Part shown: in pieces, positions 8,035-17,146 of the stretch
Layout of the letters: the number at the start of each line of letters is the position of its first letter
Numbering within the stretch: position 1 is the stretch's first letter
From: Acinetobacter courvalinii
GTDB taxonomy: Bacteria; Pseudomonadota; Gammaproteobacteria; Pseudomonadales; Moraxellaceae
Reading direction: 5' to 3'
Assembly: GCF_014635545.1 (NCBI RefSeq)
Contig: NZ_BMDA01000001.1
Span: 124,001 to 188,000, forward strand
Length of the DNA stretch: 64,000 nt
Made by a program: the position numbers and the translations under genes
Notes under the pieces: generated by a model
Told to the model about the DNA's origin: nothing
Databases searched by the model: none
Seen by the model: only the letters and a program-made list of their open reading frames with translations

Positions 8035-9394
8035 ATTGTCTTTGGCTTCGCGTCTGAGAATCGCGTTTAGTCTGATTTCATGCGTGGTTTTTATCAGTAT
8101 TGGCACATTGTCTTATCAAAGTTTTCGTGAAATGGTGTATATCCAGCAGGACAAAGCGCTTGCGGCACGGATTAAACGCATGGAAGTGTTTTTAACCGAT
8201 GCCTATACCGTGCAGATTTTGGGCAAATATCCCAAGCTGTATGAAAATATGGTCGGACATGAGGACAGTATCTTTATCGTTAAAGAGGCGGGTAAGGACC
8301 TGATCCGAATCAATCCGTTAAACGTCAACATCCCTCACTTAAACTATTCCAGTAAAATCCAGTTTACGAACAATAGTCCTGAACAGCCAACCACACGACT
8401 TGCATTTCAATCGGTACAACATGGCGATCAGCATTATCAACTGATTGCAGGTCAACAATGGTATGCCGTCAATCAAACCCTGAAGCAATATTTCTGGAAA
8501 ATTGCCTTTTATAGTGGGCTGGGCATTCTATTATCAAGTTTATTAGGTTTTATGGTCGGGCATTACCTATTCCGTTCGATGCGGGAGTTGATTGCAGCAA
8601 CCAGTAAAATCAACGTGCAAAAACTCAATCACCGTATTCAGGTTGAGACCAGCAATACCGAAGTACAACAACTCAGCCATGCCATGAATGAAATGCTGGA
8701 TAAAATCCAGCAGGATTATCAAAAGCTGGCCCAGTTTTCGGAAGATATAGCACATGAATTGCGAACGCCACTCAATAATTTGATGGGGCAAACCCAGATT
8801 TTGCTGTCCCAACCCCGTCAGAAAGAGGAACTGGAAAATCTGCTGTATTCGCATCTGGAAGAATACGAAAGACTGACCAAAATGATTGAGAGCATGTTAT
8901 TTATTGCCCGTTCCGAATATGGAGAACACGGGCTTGAGAAAAGTCTGGTAAATATTCCAGAGTTGATCCGGAATGTGACGGAGTATTTTGATTATCTGAT
9001 CGAAGAACGGCAGATGAGCTTGATGCTTCAGCTTCCTGATGAAATGAATTTAAAGGTGAATGAAGCCCTCATGCAGCGTGCGATTGCCAATTTAATCAGT
9101 AACGCGGTGGTCTACGGTGCAGAACAGGGGCGTATTACCCTAATGGTACAAAGGGAACAGATGGATTGTGTGATTGATATTGTGACGCATGGCATCTGGA
9201 TTGATGAAAAACATTTGCCTTATCTATTTGACCGTTTTTATCAAGTTGATGAGAGTCGACATAACAGAGCTCAAACCAGCGGGCTAGGGCTGGCCATCGT
9301 CAGATCAATTATGCAGTTACATGGTGGTTGTGCTGAAGTTGAAAATCAGCCTGAAGGCGTCACATTTAGGTTGCGATTACCACTAAAGCCTTAA
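8021..9394 (+). CDS. cusS: Sensor histidine kinase, heavy-metal type
   Basis: Inner-membrane sensor kinase of 457 residues, partner of the preceding regulator. Transmembrane helix 1 (about 13-31), a periplasmic sensor loop (about 32-158), helix 2 (about 161-184), HAMP, then the dimerisation/phospho-acceptor helix with His245 in EDIAHELRTPLNNL. The ATPase domain has an N box (ANLISNAVVY, 356-365) and a G2 box (GLGLAIV, 421-427). The segment where heavy-metal kinases usually carry an NPGxxI-like G1 loop reads IVTHGIWIDEKHLPYLFDRF (387-406), so the canonical G1 glycines are partly missing. Starts at 8021 or 8027. Copper as the signal is inferred. Confidence 0.86.
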   Translation: MTMNRLSLASRLRIAFSLISCVVFISIGTLSYQSFREMVYIQQDKALAARIKRMEVFLTDAYTVQILGKYPKLYENMVGHEDSIFIVKEAGKDLIRINPLNVNIPHLNYSSKIQFTNNSPEQPTTRLAFQSVQHGDQHYQLIAGQQWYAVNQTLKQYFWKIAFYSGLGILLSSLLGFMVGHYLFRSMRELIAATSKINVQKLNHRIQVETSNTEVQQLSHAMNEMLDKIQQDYQKLAQFSEDIAHELRTPLNNLMGQTQILLSQPRQKEELENLLYSHLEEYERLTKMIESMLFIARSEYGEHGLEKSLVNIPELIRNVTEYFDYLIEERQMSLMLQLPDEMNLKVNEALMQRAIANLISNAVVYGAEQGRITLMVQREQMDCVIDIVTHGIWIDEKHLPYLFDRFYQVDESRHNRAQTSGLGLAIVRSIMQLHGGCAEVENQPEGVTFRLRLPLKP

Positions 9395-9721
9395 CCTAAT
9401 TTTCATGAAATTCTGACAAAATAGGGCACATTTATTTATCAACACCTATTTGTTTGCTAAATGATCAGTTTGCTGGGCATTTTCTGCCAGATAAAGCTTT
9501 TGTAGTTGAAAAGGCAACATTTGGCCCAAATTATATGAACTTGCAGTATCTATTATATATAATTGTAGTATTTTTTAGCGAAATGTCGTTATCACGGGAT
9601 AGGGCGTTGACTAGTATGCTACGAACGCTGATACTCTCAAGTTTGTTTTAAGCAAATCGGTTCTAGGAGCTGGGCCACAAGCGCAGTTTTCCATAACTCA
9701 ATCCAACACAAGGGGCTATAT
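9395..9721 (+). promoter_or_regulatory. Intergenic region upstream of monomeric isocitrate dehydrogenase
   Basis: A 327-bp stretch without a convincing gene. It is AT-rich around 9535-9565 and contains a perfect TATAAT at 9558-9563, but with no good -35 element at the right spacing. An AAGGGG ribosome site precedes the next start codon. The long leader would fit a regulated promoter; no defined operator is visible. Confidence 0.4.
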
Positions 9722-11953
9722 ATGGCTGGTGGAAAGTCAAAAATCATTTATACACTGACTGATGAGGCGCCGTTATTGGCGACCTATTCATTGCTACCGA
9801 TCATTGAGACCTTTACCAAGCCTGCTGGCATCGAGATTGTGAAAAGTGATATCTCAGTTGCAGCACGTGTACTTGCAGAATTTTCAGATTACCTTAAAGA
9901 TGAACAGAAGGTAAACAATAACCTTGCGGAGTTAGGTCGTCTTACGCAAGATCCAGATACCAACATCATTAAACTTCCAAACATCAGTGCTTCTGTGGCT
10001 CAGTTGACCGCATGTATCAAAGAGCTCCAGTCGAAGGGCTATGCGATTCCTGACTATCCAGAAAATCCAGCAACTGAAGAAGAGAAAGAACTTAAGGCGC
10101 GTTATGGCAAATGCCTAGGCTCGGCAGTTAACCCGGTATTGCGTGAAGGTAACTCTGACCGCCGTGCACCTGCTGCTGTGAAAAACTACGCGAAAAAACA
10201 CCCGCACTCAATGAGCGAGTGGAAACAATGGTCACAAACTCACGTTTCTCACATGGATGAAGGCGACTTCTACCACGGTGAAAAATCAATGACTTTAGAC
10301 CGTGCGCGTAATGTCAAGATGGAGCTCATCACCAAGTCTGGTGAAACGATTGTGCTGAAGCCAAAAGTTGCACTTCAGGATGGTGAAATCATCGATTCAA
10401 TGTTCATGAGCAAGAAAGCGCTTTGCGATTTCTATGAGAAAGAACTTGAAGATTGTCGTGAAGCGGGCATCCTGTTCTCGTTACACGTCAAAGCAACCAT
10501 GATGAAAGTCTCACACCCGATCGTATTCGGTCACTGTGTGAAAATTTACTACAAAGATGCTTTCGAAAAACACGGCAAATTATTTGATGAGTTAGGCATA
10601 AACGTAAATAACGGTATGGCCGGTCTTTACGAGAAGATCGAAACTTTACCGACTTCACTGCGTGAAGAAATTATCGAAGATTTACATGCTTGCCAAGAAC
10701 ACCGTCCTGCACTGGCGATGGTTGATTCTGCAAAAGGCATCACCAACTTCCATTCACCAAATGACGTGATTGTAGATGCATCTATGCCTGCAATGATCCG
10801 TGGTGGCGGTAAAATGTGGGGTGCTGACGGCAAACCTTACGACTGTAAAGCAGTGATGCCTGAATCAACTTTCGCGCGTATCTATCAGGAAATGATCAAT
10901 TTCTGTAAGTGGAATGGTAACTTCGACCCACGTACCATGGGTACTGTGCCAAACGTTGGTTTGATGGCGCAGAAAGCGGAAGAATACGGTTCACACGACA
11001 AGACTTTCGAAATTTCTGAAGCAGGCGTTGCCAACATTACGGATCTAGACACGGGTGAAGTGTTGATGAGCCAGAATGTCGAAGAAGGCGACATCTGGCG
11101 TATGTGTCAGGTGAAAGACGCACCGATTCGTGACTGGGTGAAACTTGCAGTAACACGTGCACGCAACTCTGGCATGCCAGCAATCTTCTGGTTAGACCCG
11201 TACCGTCCACACGAAAATGAATTGATCAAGAAAGTTGAAAAATACCTGAAAGATCATGACACCACAGGTCTTGATATCCAGATCATGTCACAAGTACGTG
11301 CAATGCGTTATACGCTTGAGCGTGTAGCACGTGGTTTAGATACCATTTCTGTAACCGGTAACATCTTACGTGACTACCTGACTGACTTGTTCCCGATTAT
11401 GGAATTGGGTACTTCTGCGAAAATGTTGTCAATCGTGCCGTTAATGGCGGGTGGCGGCATGTATGAAACTGGTGCAGGTGGTTCAGCTCCGAAACATGTT
11501 CAGCAGTTGGTCGAAGAAAACCACTTACGTTGGGATTCTTTGGGTGAGTTCCTTGCATTGGCTGTTTCTTTAGAAGAATTGGGTCTTAAAGAAGACAATA
11601 ACCGCGCGAAATTGCTTGCCAAGACACTGGATCAGGCAACAGGTAAACTGCTTGATAACGATAAGTCTCCATCACGTCGTACCGGTGAGTTGGATAACCG
11701 TGGTAGCCACTACTACTTGGCATTGTATTGGGCTCAAGCATTGGCTGCTCAAGACGAAGATGCTGAGTTAAAAGCGAAGTTTGCTCCACTTGCGAAAGCA
11801 CTTGCTGACAATGAAGAGAAGATTGTTGCTGAGCTTGCTCAAGTACAAGGTCAAGCTGCTGATATCGGTGGTTACTATGCCATTGATCCTGCAAAAGTAA
11901 GCGCAGTCATGCGTCCAAGCGCAACATTGAATGCAGCACTTGAAACAGCTTAA
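9722..11953 (+). CDS. Monomeric NADP-dependent isocitrate dehydrogenase (IDH-II)
   Basis: TCA-cycle enzyme converting isocitrate and NADP+ to 2-oxoglutarate, CO2 and NADPH. 743 residues, the normal size of the monomeric family, unrelated in length to the roughly 416-residue dimeric type. Diagnostic segments are [20 protein letters not shown] near the N-terminus, [16 protein letters not shown] (133-148) in the substrate site, and [19 protein letters not shown] (about 649-667). It is well expressed by appearance: strong ribosome site, regular codon use and a strong terminator. The dimeric isozyme lies 1.1 kb downstream on the same strand. Identification is certain. Confidence 0.96.
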   Translation: MAGGKSKIIYTLTDEAPLLATYSLLPIIETFTKPAGIEIVKSDISVAARVLAEFSDYLKDEQKVNNNLAELGRLTQDPDTNIIKLPNISASVAQLTACIKELQSKGYAIPDYPENPATEEEKELKARYGKCLGSAVNPVLREGNSDRRAPAAVKNYAKKHPHSMSEWKQWSQTHVSHMDEGDFYHGEKSMTLDRARNVKMELITKSGETIVLKPKVALQDGEIIDSMFMSKKALCDFYEKELEDCREAGILFSLHVKATMMKVSHPIVFGHCVKIYYKDAFEKHGKLFDELGINVNNGMAGLYEKIETLPTSLREEIIEDLHACQEHRPALAMVDSAKGITNFHSPNDVIVDASMPAMIRGGGKMWGADGKPYDCKAVMPESTFARIYQEMINFCKWNGNFDPRTMGTVPNVGLMAQKAEEYGSHDKTFEISEAGVANITDLDTGEVLMSQNVEEGDIWRMCQVKDAPIRDWVKLAVTRARNSGMPAIFWLDPYRPHENELIKKVEKYLKDHDTTGLDIQIMSQVRAMRYTLERVARGLDTISVTGNILRDYLTDLFPIMELGTSAKMLSIVPLMAGGGMYETGAGGSAPKHVQQLVEENHLRWDSLGEFLALAVSLEELGLKEDNNRAKLLAKTLDQATGKLLDNDKSPSRRTGELDNRGSHYYLALYWAQALAAQDEDAELKAKFAPLAKALADNEEKIVAELAQVQGQAADIGGYYAIDPAKVSAVMRPSATLNAALETA

Positions 11954-11993
11954 GTTTAAATATTACTGACAGTTTTGTTGGTGGTATAAAAAG

Positions 11994-12019
11994 GCCGATG
12001 CGAAAGCATCGGCTTTTTT
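11994..12019 (+). terminator. Terminator after monomeric isocitrate dehydrogenase
   Basis: Eight-bp stem GCCGATGC / GCATCGGC with a GAAA tetraloop followed by six T. Classic rho-independent terminator. Confidence 0.93.
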
Positions 12020-12043
12020 GTGGATGATGTCTTAGATGATCCC

Positions 12044-12072
12044 CATAAAAAAAGCCCACTATCGTGGGCTTT
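12044..12072 (-). terminator. Terminator after rluE
   Basis: Nine-bp stem AAAGCCCAC / GTGGGCTTT with a 4-nt loop. A run of seven T follows on the minus strand, 18 bp past the rluE stop. Confidence 0.9.
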
Positions 12073-12089
12073 AAAATAATCTCTAAAGA

Positions 12090-12893
12090 TTAACGACCAT
12101 TACGGCTACGACCACGCGGTGCTTTGGTGTTTGGACGCGTTGTACCATTGGTTTTACGACGTGGCTTTTCACTTTCATCCATTTGCCAGATACGCTTGGT
12201 GCCTGATTTTTTCTTGTCGCCGTCTTTTTTGTCAGCTTCTTTTTTCTTCTGGTGCATTGGCTTGCCACCTGTACCACCTGGTTTTTTCACATAAGAACGA
12301 GAGCGATACGGTTTATCTTCAGGCAAGTCTTTAAAATCAGGATAAAGTAACGGTTCAATTTCAGTTTGCTCACCGGGTTGTAAGCCCAGGCGAATCAGAT
12401 CGATTGCACCGATTTTGGTCCGGATCAAACGTAGCGTCGGGAAACCTACCGCAGCAGTCATACGACGTACCTGACGGTTACGGCCTTCACAAATTTGCAG
12501 TTCAATCCAGCTGGTCGGAATATTGGCACGGTAACGCACAGGAGGATCACGATCCCATAACCATTCTGGTTGATCTACTTTCAATGCCTTGGCAGGTAAC
12601 GTCATACCATCAGCCAGTTCGACGCCTTTACGAAGTTGTTCCAATGCTTCTTCAGTCACATCGCCATCGACTTGCGCAAGATAGGTTTTAAATTTCTTAT
12701 TGGCCGGATTGGTAATGTATTGATTCAGACCACCATGATCGGTCAGAAACATCAGTCCTTCTGAATCAAGGTCAAGTCGGCCCGCAAGACGTAAATCAGG
12801 ATCATGGATAAAGTGGGAGAGGGTGAGATGAGCGGAATCCTCACGGAACTGTGACAAAACGTCAAAAGGTTTATTTAATACGACTATTTTCAT
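12090..12893 (-). CDS. rluE: 23S rRNA pseudouridine synthase, RluE-like
   Basis: RsuA-family pseudouridine synthase; E. coli RluE modifies U2457 of 23S rRNA. 267 residues. The catalytic aspartate is Asp41 in AGRLDLDSEGLMFL, and the family's conserved EGRNRQVRRM loop is at about 154-163. The S4 domain found in RsuA/RluB is absent, which is the RluE layout. After residue 205 there is a low-complexity, Lys/Arg/Gly-rich tail of about 60 residues ending PRGRSRNGR, not part of the catalytic fold and possibly an RNA-binding extension. It sits alone on the minus strand between the two isocitrate dehydrogenase genes. Confidence 0.9.
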   Translation of the reverse strand: MKIVVLNKPFDVLSQFREDSAHLTLSHFIHDPDLRLAGRLDLDSEGLMFLTDHGGLNQYITNPANKKFKTYLAQVDGDVTEEALEQLRKGVELADGMTLPAKALKVDQPEWLWDRDPPVRYRANIPTSWIELQICEGRNRQVRRMTAAVGFPTLRLIRTKIGAIDLIRLGLQPGEQTEIEPLLYPDFKDLPEDKPYRSRSYVKKPGGTGGKPMHQKKKEADKKDGDKKKSGTKRIWQMDESEKPRRKTNGTTRPNTKAPRGRSRNGR

Positions 12894-13086
12894 ATCTGTA
12901 TACTGCTTTGGCTATGGGCGGCATCATAACAATAAAGGTTTTTATTTAATGGGAAAATGTTGTTATTTCCCGTATAAATCTCAAAAAAACCTGTTTTGAA
13001 CTAAACTGTTTCATGTAATAAAAAACGAAAGCTTGCCACAGAAGGCATCGACATAATCGCTAAATACATGAGGGAGAACCTGCAAA

Positions 13087-14343
13087 ATGGGTTATCAGAA
13101 GATCGTGGTTCCTGCAGATGGAGACAAAATCACAGTAAATGCAGACCTGTCACTGAATGTTCCAAATCGTCCGATCATTCCTTTTATTGAAGGTGATGGT
13201 ATTGGTGTGGATATTACACCAGCAATGAAAGCAGTAGTAGATGCCGCCGTGCTAAAAGCTTATGGTGGCAAACGTTCGATCGAATGGATGGAAGTCTACT
13301 GCGGTGAGAAAGCAGACAAAATTTACGGCAGCTATATGCCAGAAGAAACTTTTGATGCTTTACGCGAGTTTATTATATCAATAAAAGGCCCGTTAACCAC
13401 ACCTGTAGGCGGTGGAATTCGTTCTTTAAATGTCGCATTACGTCAGGAACTGGATTTATATGTCTGTGTACGGCCCGTTCGCTGGTTTGAAGGCGTGCCT
13501 TCGCCAGTCAAGCATCCCGAACTGACCGATATGGTGATCTTCCGTGAAAACTCGGAAGATATCTATGCTGGGATTGAATGGCCAGCAGATTCTCCAGAAG
13601 CGAAAAAAGTAATTAAATTCCTGCAAGAAGAAATGGGCGTCACTAAAATCCGTTTTCCTAAGGAATGTGGTATCGGGATCAAACCTGTATCGAAAGAAGG
13701 TTCACAGCGTCTGGTGCGTAAAGCGATACAATTCGCGATTGATAATGATAAACCGTCTGTGACCTTGGTCCACAAAGGCAATATCATGAAATACACCGAA
13801 GGTGCGTTTAAAGAGTGGGGCTATGAACTGGCGATGGAGCGTTTTGGTGGAAAGCTACTGGATGGGGGGCCTTGGGTAAAAATCAAGAATCCCAAAAATG
13901 GTAAAGACATAATTATTAAAGATGTGATTGCCGATGCTTTCTTACAGCAAATTTTAATGCGTCCGGCAGATTACTCGGTGATCGCGACCCTAAACTTGAA
14001 TGGTGACTATATTTCTGATGCACTTGCTGCTGAAGTCGGTGGTATTGGCATTGCCCCGGGTGCCAATATTGGCGGTGCGATTGCCATGTATGAGGCGACG
14101 CATGGTACAGCACCTAAATATGCAGGACAGGATAAAGTCAATCCGGGTTCGATTATTCTGTCTGCGGAAATGATGCTGCGGGATATAGGCTGGACAGAAG
14201 CTGCGGATTTAATTATTACTGGTATTTCAGGCGCGATTTCAGCTAAAACCGTGACGTATGATTTTGAACGTTTGATGTCAAATGCAACCTTGCTGCGTTG
14301 TTCGGAATTTGCGCAAGCGATTATCGAACATATGCAAGATTGA
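13087..14343 (+). CDS. icd: Dimeric NADP-dependent isocitrate dehydrogenase
   Basis: TCA-cycle isocitrate dehydrogenase of the homodimeric, E. coli-like family, 418 residues. The [17 protein letters not shown] start, the substrate/phospho loop [16 protein letters not shown] and [20 protein letters not shown] are all present. Ser113 lies at the same position as the AceK phosphorylation site of E. coli Icd. Isocitrate flux into the glyoxylate shunt could therefore be controlled here by phosphorylation if AceK is encoded elsewhere. Divergent from rluE with 193 bp between them. It duplicates the reaction of the unrelated monomeric enzyme upstream. Identification certain; phosphoregulation inferred. 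Confidence 0.96.
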   Translation: MGYQKIVVPADGDKITVNADLSLNVPNRPIIPFIEGDGIGVDITPAMKAVVDAAVLKAYGGKRSIEWMEVYCGEKADKIYGSYMPEETFDALREFIISIKGPLTTPVGGGIRSLNVALRQELDLYVCVRPVRWFEGVPSPVKHPELTDMVIFRENSEDIYAGIEWPADSPEAKKVIKFLQEEMGVTKIRFPKECGIGIKPVSKEGSQRLVRKAIQFAIDNDKPSVTLVHKGNIMKYTEGAFKEWGYELAMERFGGKLLDGGPWVKIKNPKNGKDIIIKDVIADAFLQQILMRPADYSVIATLNLNGDYISDALAAEVGGIGIAPGANIGGAIAMYEATHGTAPKYAGQDKVNPGSIILSAEMMLRDIGWTEAADLIITGISGAISAKTVTYDFERLMSNATLLRCSEFAQAIIEHMQD

Positions 14344-14358
14344 TGATTTATTTTCACT

Positions 14359-14386
14359 AAAAGGGCGGATTTTTCTGCTCTTTTTT
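14359..14386 (+). terminator. Terminator after icd
   Basis: Eleven-bp stem AAAAGGGCGGA / TCTGCTCTTTT with two G-U pairs, followed by a T-run. Confidence 0.75.
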
Positions 14387-14481
14387 ATTTAGGGAATAGA
14401 TAAGGTTGTCATGAAAAAAGCATGTACAAAACTAAAGACATGGCATATTTTGGACAATTCTAGAATAAAAACTTGAACATC

Positions 14482-15102
14482 ATGGCTGAAAGAAAATATG
14501 GTGAAGCTGCACCCAAAACAACAGACAGCATTGCCAGTTTAGATTGGTACGAGCAAGTGCTCAGGAATCAGAAATATGAGCGTACTTTATTTGTCGATTT
14601 AGATATGTCTGAGGCGCACAGTACAGGTGCAGTATTTAATGAATGTACTTTTCGCCGGGCCCGATTTAATGGTTCAGTCCATCAAAACAGCGCTTTTATC
14701 AACTGTACCTTTGTTTCCAGTAATTTTTTTGATAGTCAATTTACTGAGTGTAAGTTTGTGGGCAGCATGTTCAGTGATTGCCAGTTTCATCATATGCGGG
14801 TGGAAGACAGTGACTGGGCCTTTGTTGGGTTGCCGGGTGCTGATTTAGAGAAAGCCTCTTTTCTTCGAACGCGGTTAAGAGAAGCCGATTTGACTGGGGC
14901 GCGTTGTCGTGGGAGTTCACTTCGGGAGAGTGACTTATCGGGTGCATGGCTGCATAGTGCAGATTTGACTGAATGTGATTTAAGAGGCAGTGATTTAAGT
15001 GCATTAGACCCGAAAGAAACTCAAATAAAAGCAGCCATTATTAACCTTGATCAAACTTTAATGATTGCAGAGAACTTGGGTTTTGATGTTCGCATCGACT
15101 GA
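14482..15102 (+). CDS. Pentapeptide-repeat protein, Qnr/McbG-like
   Basis: 206-residue protein made almost wholly of pentapeptide repeats (A/C/S-D/N-L/F-x-x), which fold as a right-handed quadrilateral beta helix. I start at ATG 14482; a TTG nine bases upstream is in frame. Repeats run from about residue 30 to 178 (for example FNECTFRRARFNGS, ADLTGARCRGSSLRESDLSG), with an interruption near HHMRVEDSDWAFVGLPGADL. The end (LDPKETQIKAAIINLDQTLMIAENLGFDV) resembles the C-terminal cap of Qnr and McbG proteins, which protect DNA gyrase. Size also fits. Protection of gyrase is a hypothesis only. Confidence 0.82.
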   Translation: MAERKYGEAAPKTTDSIASLDWYEQVLRNQKYERTLFVDLDMSEAHSTGAVFNECTFRRARFNGSVHQNSAFINCTFVSSNFFDSQFTECKFVGSMFSDCQFHHMRVEDSDWAFVGLPGADLEKASFLRTRLREADLTGARCRGSSLRESDLSGAWLHSADLTECDLRGSDLSALDPKETQIKAAIINLDQTLMIAENLGFDVRID

Positions 15103-15298
15103 GCAGGGGCAATACGCTTTACTCAACATGAGCGGGATGGCGCCACTCATTTTAAAAGAATGAATACAACATGAATCCTTAAAAAGATCAGTGCACATAA
15201 ATGCCATCCACACTGGGTCAATCGTGATTCGCCATAAAGCAGAGCTGGAAAGACGCTAGTATCACGGATCAATGATTCGGTCTCATCAGCTAGCGCGA

Positions 15299-15910
15299 TT
15301 ATTCAGCTTTCACTTTACAGAAGGGATCAAGGTCTGGATTGCTGTTCCAGAGGTATTCGGCTTCTTCGGCACAAAGTTGGGCCATATTTTCACCTTGCGT
15401 GTCCTGAATAAAAGCAAGGGTCATATCCATACCCGCACTGACGCCAGAAGAGGTATAAAACTTTCTATCAGTCACCCAGCGTGCCTGAGTTTGCCATAAC
15501 ACCTGATTATTGAGGCTTTGTACAATTTCTAAGGCCATTTTATTTGATGTCGCTTTAACACCATTCAAAATACCGGTTGCTGCCAGTAGTGAACTCCCTG
15601 TACAAACCGTAAGAACATATCTGCTTTGATCTGCCAATGCTTTGAGCTGATCGAGAAACTCCTGATTTTTCATGAGTTCAAAAGTGATGATTCCGCCTGG
15701 TATCAGCAAAATGCTTTGTGCATGTGTCTGTATTTCAGTAAATGGTTGGGTTTGAATATAGACCCCATGTTTGTTGGAAACCAGTCCGCCATTCAGGCTA
15801 TAAAACTGCACTTGATAATGTTGTTGCAGTAAACCAAATAATTCGACCGGTCCCATAATATCGAGGGTTTCAAAGTCTTCAAATACAATGGCATGAACAG
15901 GAATACGCAT
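15299..15910 (-). CDS. DJ-1/PfpI (GATase1-like) family protein
   Basis: 203-residue DJ-1/PfpI domain protein, started at MRIPVHAIVFEDFETLDIMGP; an ATG 12 bp upstream is possible. The nucleophile elbow Cys103 lies in VLTVCTGSSLLAATGIL, and the loop SILLIPGGI supports an intact fold. The pattern DFETLDIMGPVELF matches the ligand-binding part of GlxA-type AraC regulators and isonitrile-hydratase-like proteins, but there is no DNA-binding domain here. It stands alone, with 197 bp of featureless sequence after the upstream pentapeptide gene. Enzymatic activity cannot be assigned. Confidence 0.82.
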   Translation of the reverse strand: MRIPVHAIVFEDFETLDIMGPVELFGLLQQHYQVQFYSLNGGLVSNKHGVYIQTQPFTEIQTHAQSILLIPGGIITFELMKNQEFLDQLKALADQSRYVLTVCTGSSLLAATGILNGVKATSNKMALEIVQSLNNQVLWQTQARWVTDRKFYTSSGVSAGMDMTLAFIQDTQGENMAQLCAEEAEYLWNSNPDLDPFCKVKAE

Positions 15911-16183
15911 GACTTTTCTCACAAGTTTTATCTATCTCATACCTTAGAGAGCTTCAAATTTTTGATTGTGAATATTGTGTATGGCTTATTTTGAATTATG
16001 CTAAATCATTGGACTTTTGATCTGATTTGTTAGCAAGCGGCATATACTTTTGGCTTGATTTTTAATCATTTAAGCAGCTAAAACAAGAAAAGCTGTGGTG
16101 TATCGTAAATTTAGGAAAATCTGTATCTATCAATTCGTCTGTAGATGGTCAAAATAGTGGAAAAATAGAGCGAGTGCTATGCC

Positions 16184-17002
16184 ATGAAAATGTATCAAGT
16201 GGATGCTTTTACCCAGGAATTATTCAAAGGAAATCCAGCAGCTGTCATCGTGCTTGATGAGTGGTTAGATCAGCAGATGATGCAGAATATTGCAATGGAA
16301 AATAACCTGTCAGAAACTGCTTTTGTTCGAACGCTTGATGACAGCAATTATGAGATTCGCTGGTTTTCTCCATTGGAAGAGGTGGCATTTTGTGGTCATG
16401 CCACGTTGGCCAGTGCTTTTGTACTATTTAAGGATTTTACGCAAGCCACAACAATTCAGTTTCATGTCCGTGATTTGGGGATTTTTATCGTTAGTCAGGA
16501 TGCGGATGGTAAAATCAAGATGAACTTCCCGATTCGTCGGGCGGCGCTTGTATCTGACTATCCGTCAGAACTGCGTGAAGGGCTAACCAAACCATTTAAA
16601 GCGGTGTATCGCAATCCTCAAGCTTATATTATTGAATATGAAACGGTACAGGATGTATTGGATGAGCAACCTGATCTGGAAGTATTAAAACGCTTGGGTA
16701 AAATCCGGACTGCGATTACTGCTTCTCAGCCTGACGTGGCGATTACCGCTCGAGGCGAAGGCAAGTTTGATTGTGTCTCTCGTTACTTTGCCCCTGCGAT
16801 CGGTATTGATGAAGATCCTGTCACAGGTTCGATCCATACCGCGATTGTGCCGCTGTGGGCCGAGAAGCTCAACCAGACACAACTGGTGGCGTTTCAGGCG
16901 TCAGCACGCGGTGGCGTTTTAGACTGCGTGATTGAATCTGATGAGCGTATCGAAATTTCAGGTTATGCCAAACTGTATATGCAAGCTGAACTGGCAATCT
17001 GA
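16184..17002 (+). CDS. PhzF family protein (isomerase/epimerase fold)
   Basis: 272-residue member of the PhzF/diaminopimelate-epimerase-like fold with two similar halves. The N-terminal MKMYQVDAFTQELFKGNPAAV and the catalytic glutamate region MENNLSETAFV (Glu44) are typical. The C-terminal half carries GIDEDPVTGSIHTAIVPLW, the conserved DPVTGSxH motif. The 261-bp upstream gap holds its promoter, and a strong terminator follows. No phenazine genes are nearby, so the substrate is unknown, as for most PhzF relatives. Confidence 0.88.
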   Translation: MKMYQVDAFTQELFKGNPAAVIVLDEWLDQQMMQNIAMENNLSETAFVRTLDDSNYEIRWFSPLEEVAFCGHATLASAFVLFKDFTQATTIQFHVRDLGIFIVSQDADGKIKMNFPIRRAALVSDYPSELREGLTKPFKAVYRNPQAYIIEYETVQDVLDEQPDLEVLKRLGKIRTAITASQPDVAITARGEGKFDCVSRYFAPAIGIDEDPVTGSIHTAIVPLWAEKLNQTQLVAFQASARGGVLDCVIESDERIEISGYAKLYMQAELAI

Positions 17003-17033
17003 TTTTTAGCTTAAATTGTGCAAAAACAAAGAT

Positions 17034-17061
17034 AAAAGCTGTTTAAATAAACAGCTTTTTT
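17034..17061 (+). terminator. Terminator after the PhzF gene
   Basis: Twelve-bp perfect stem AAAAGCTGTTTA / TAAACAGCTTTT with a 2-nt apparent loop and a T-run. Confidence 0.9.
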
Positions 17062-17146
17062 CAAAACATAACTATTAAAAATGCGAATCATTCTCTACCA
17101 TAGCTTGTCTGTATGATTTAAATCACCATAAATAATTGGATAAATT

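Noticed and set aside
9454-9651. Open frame of 65 codons upstream of the monomeric isocitrate dehydrogenase
   Set aside because: No ribosome site, no family resemblance, and it lies in an AT-rich promoter-like region.
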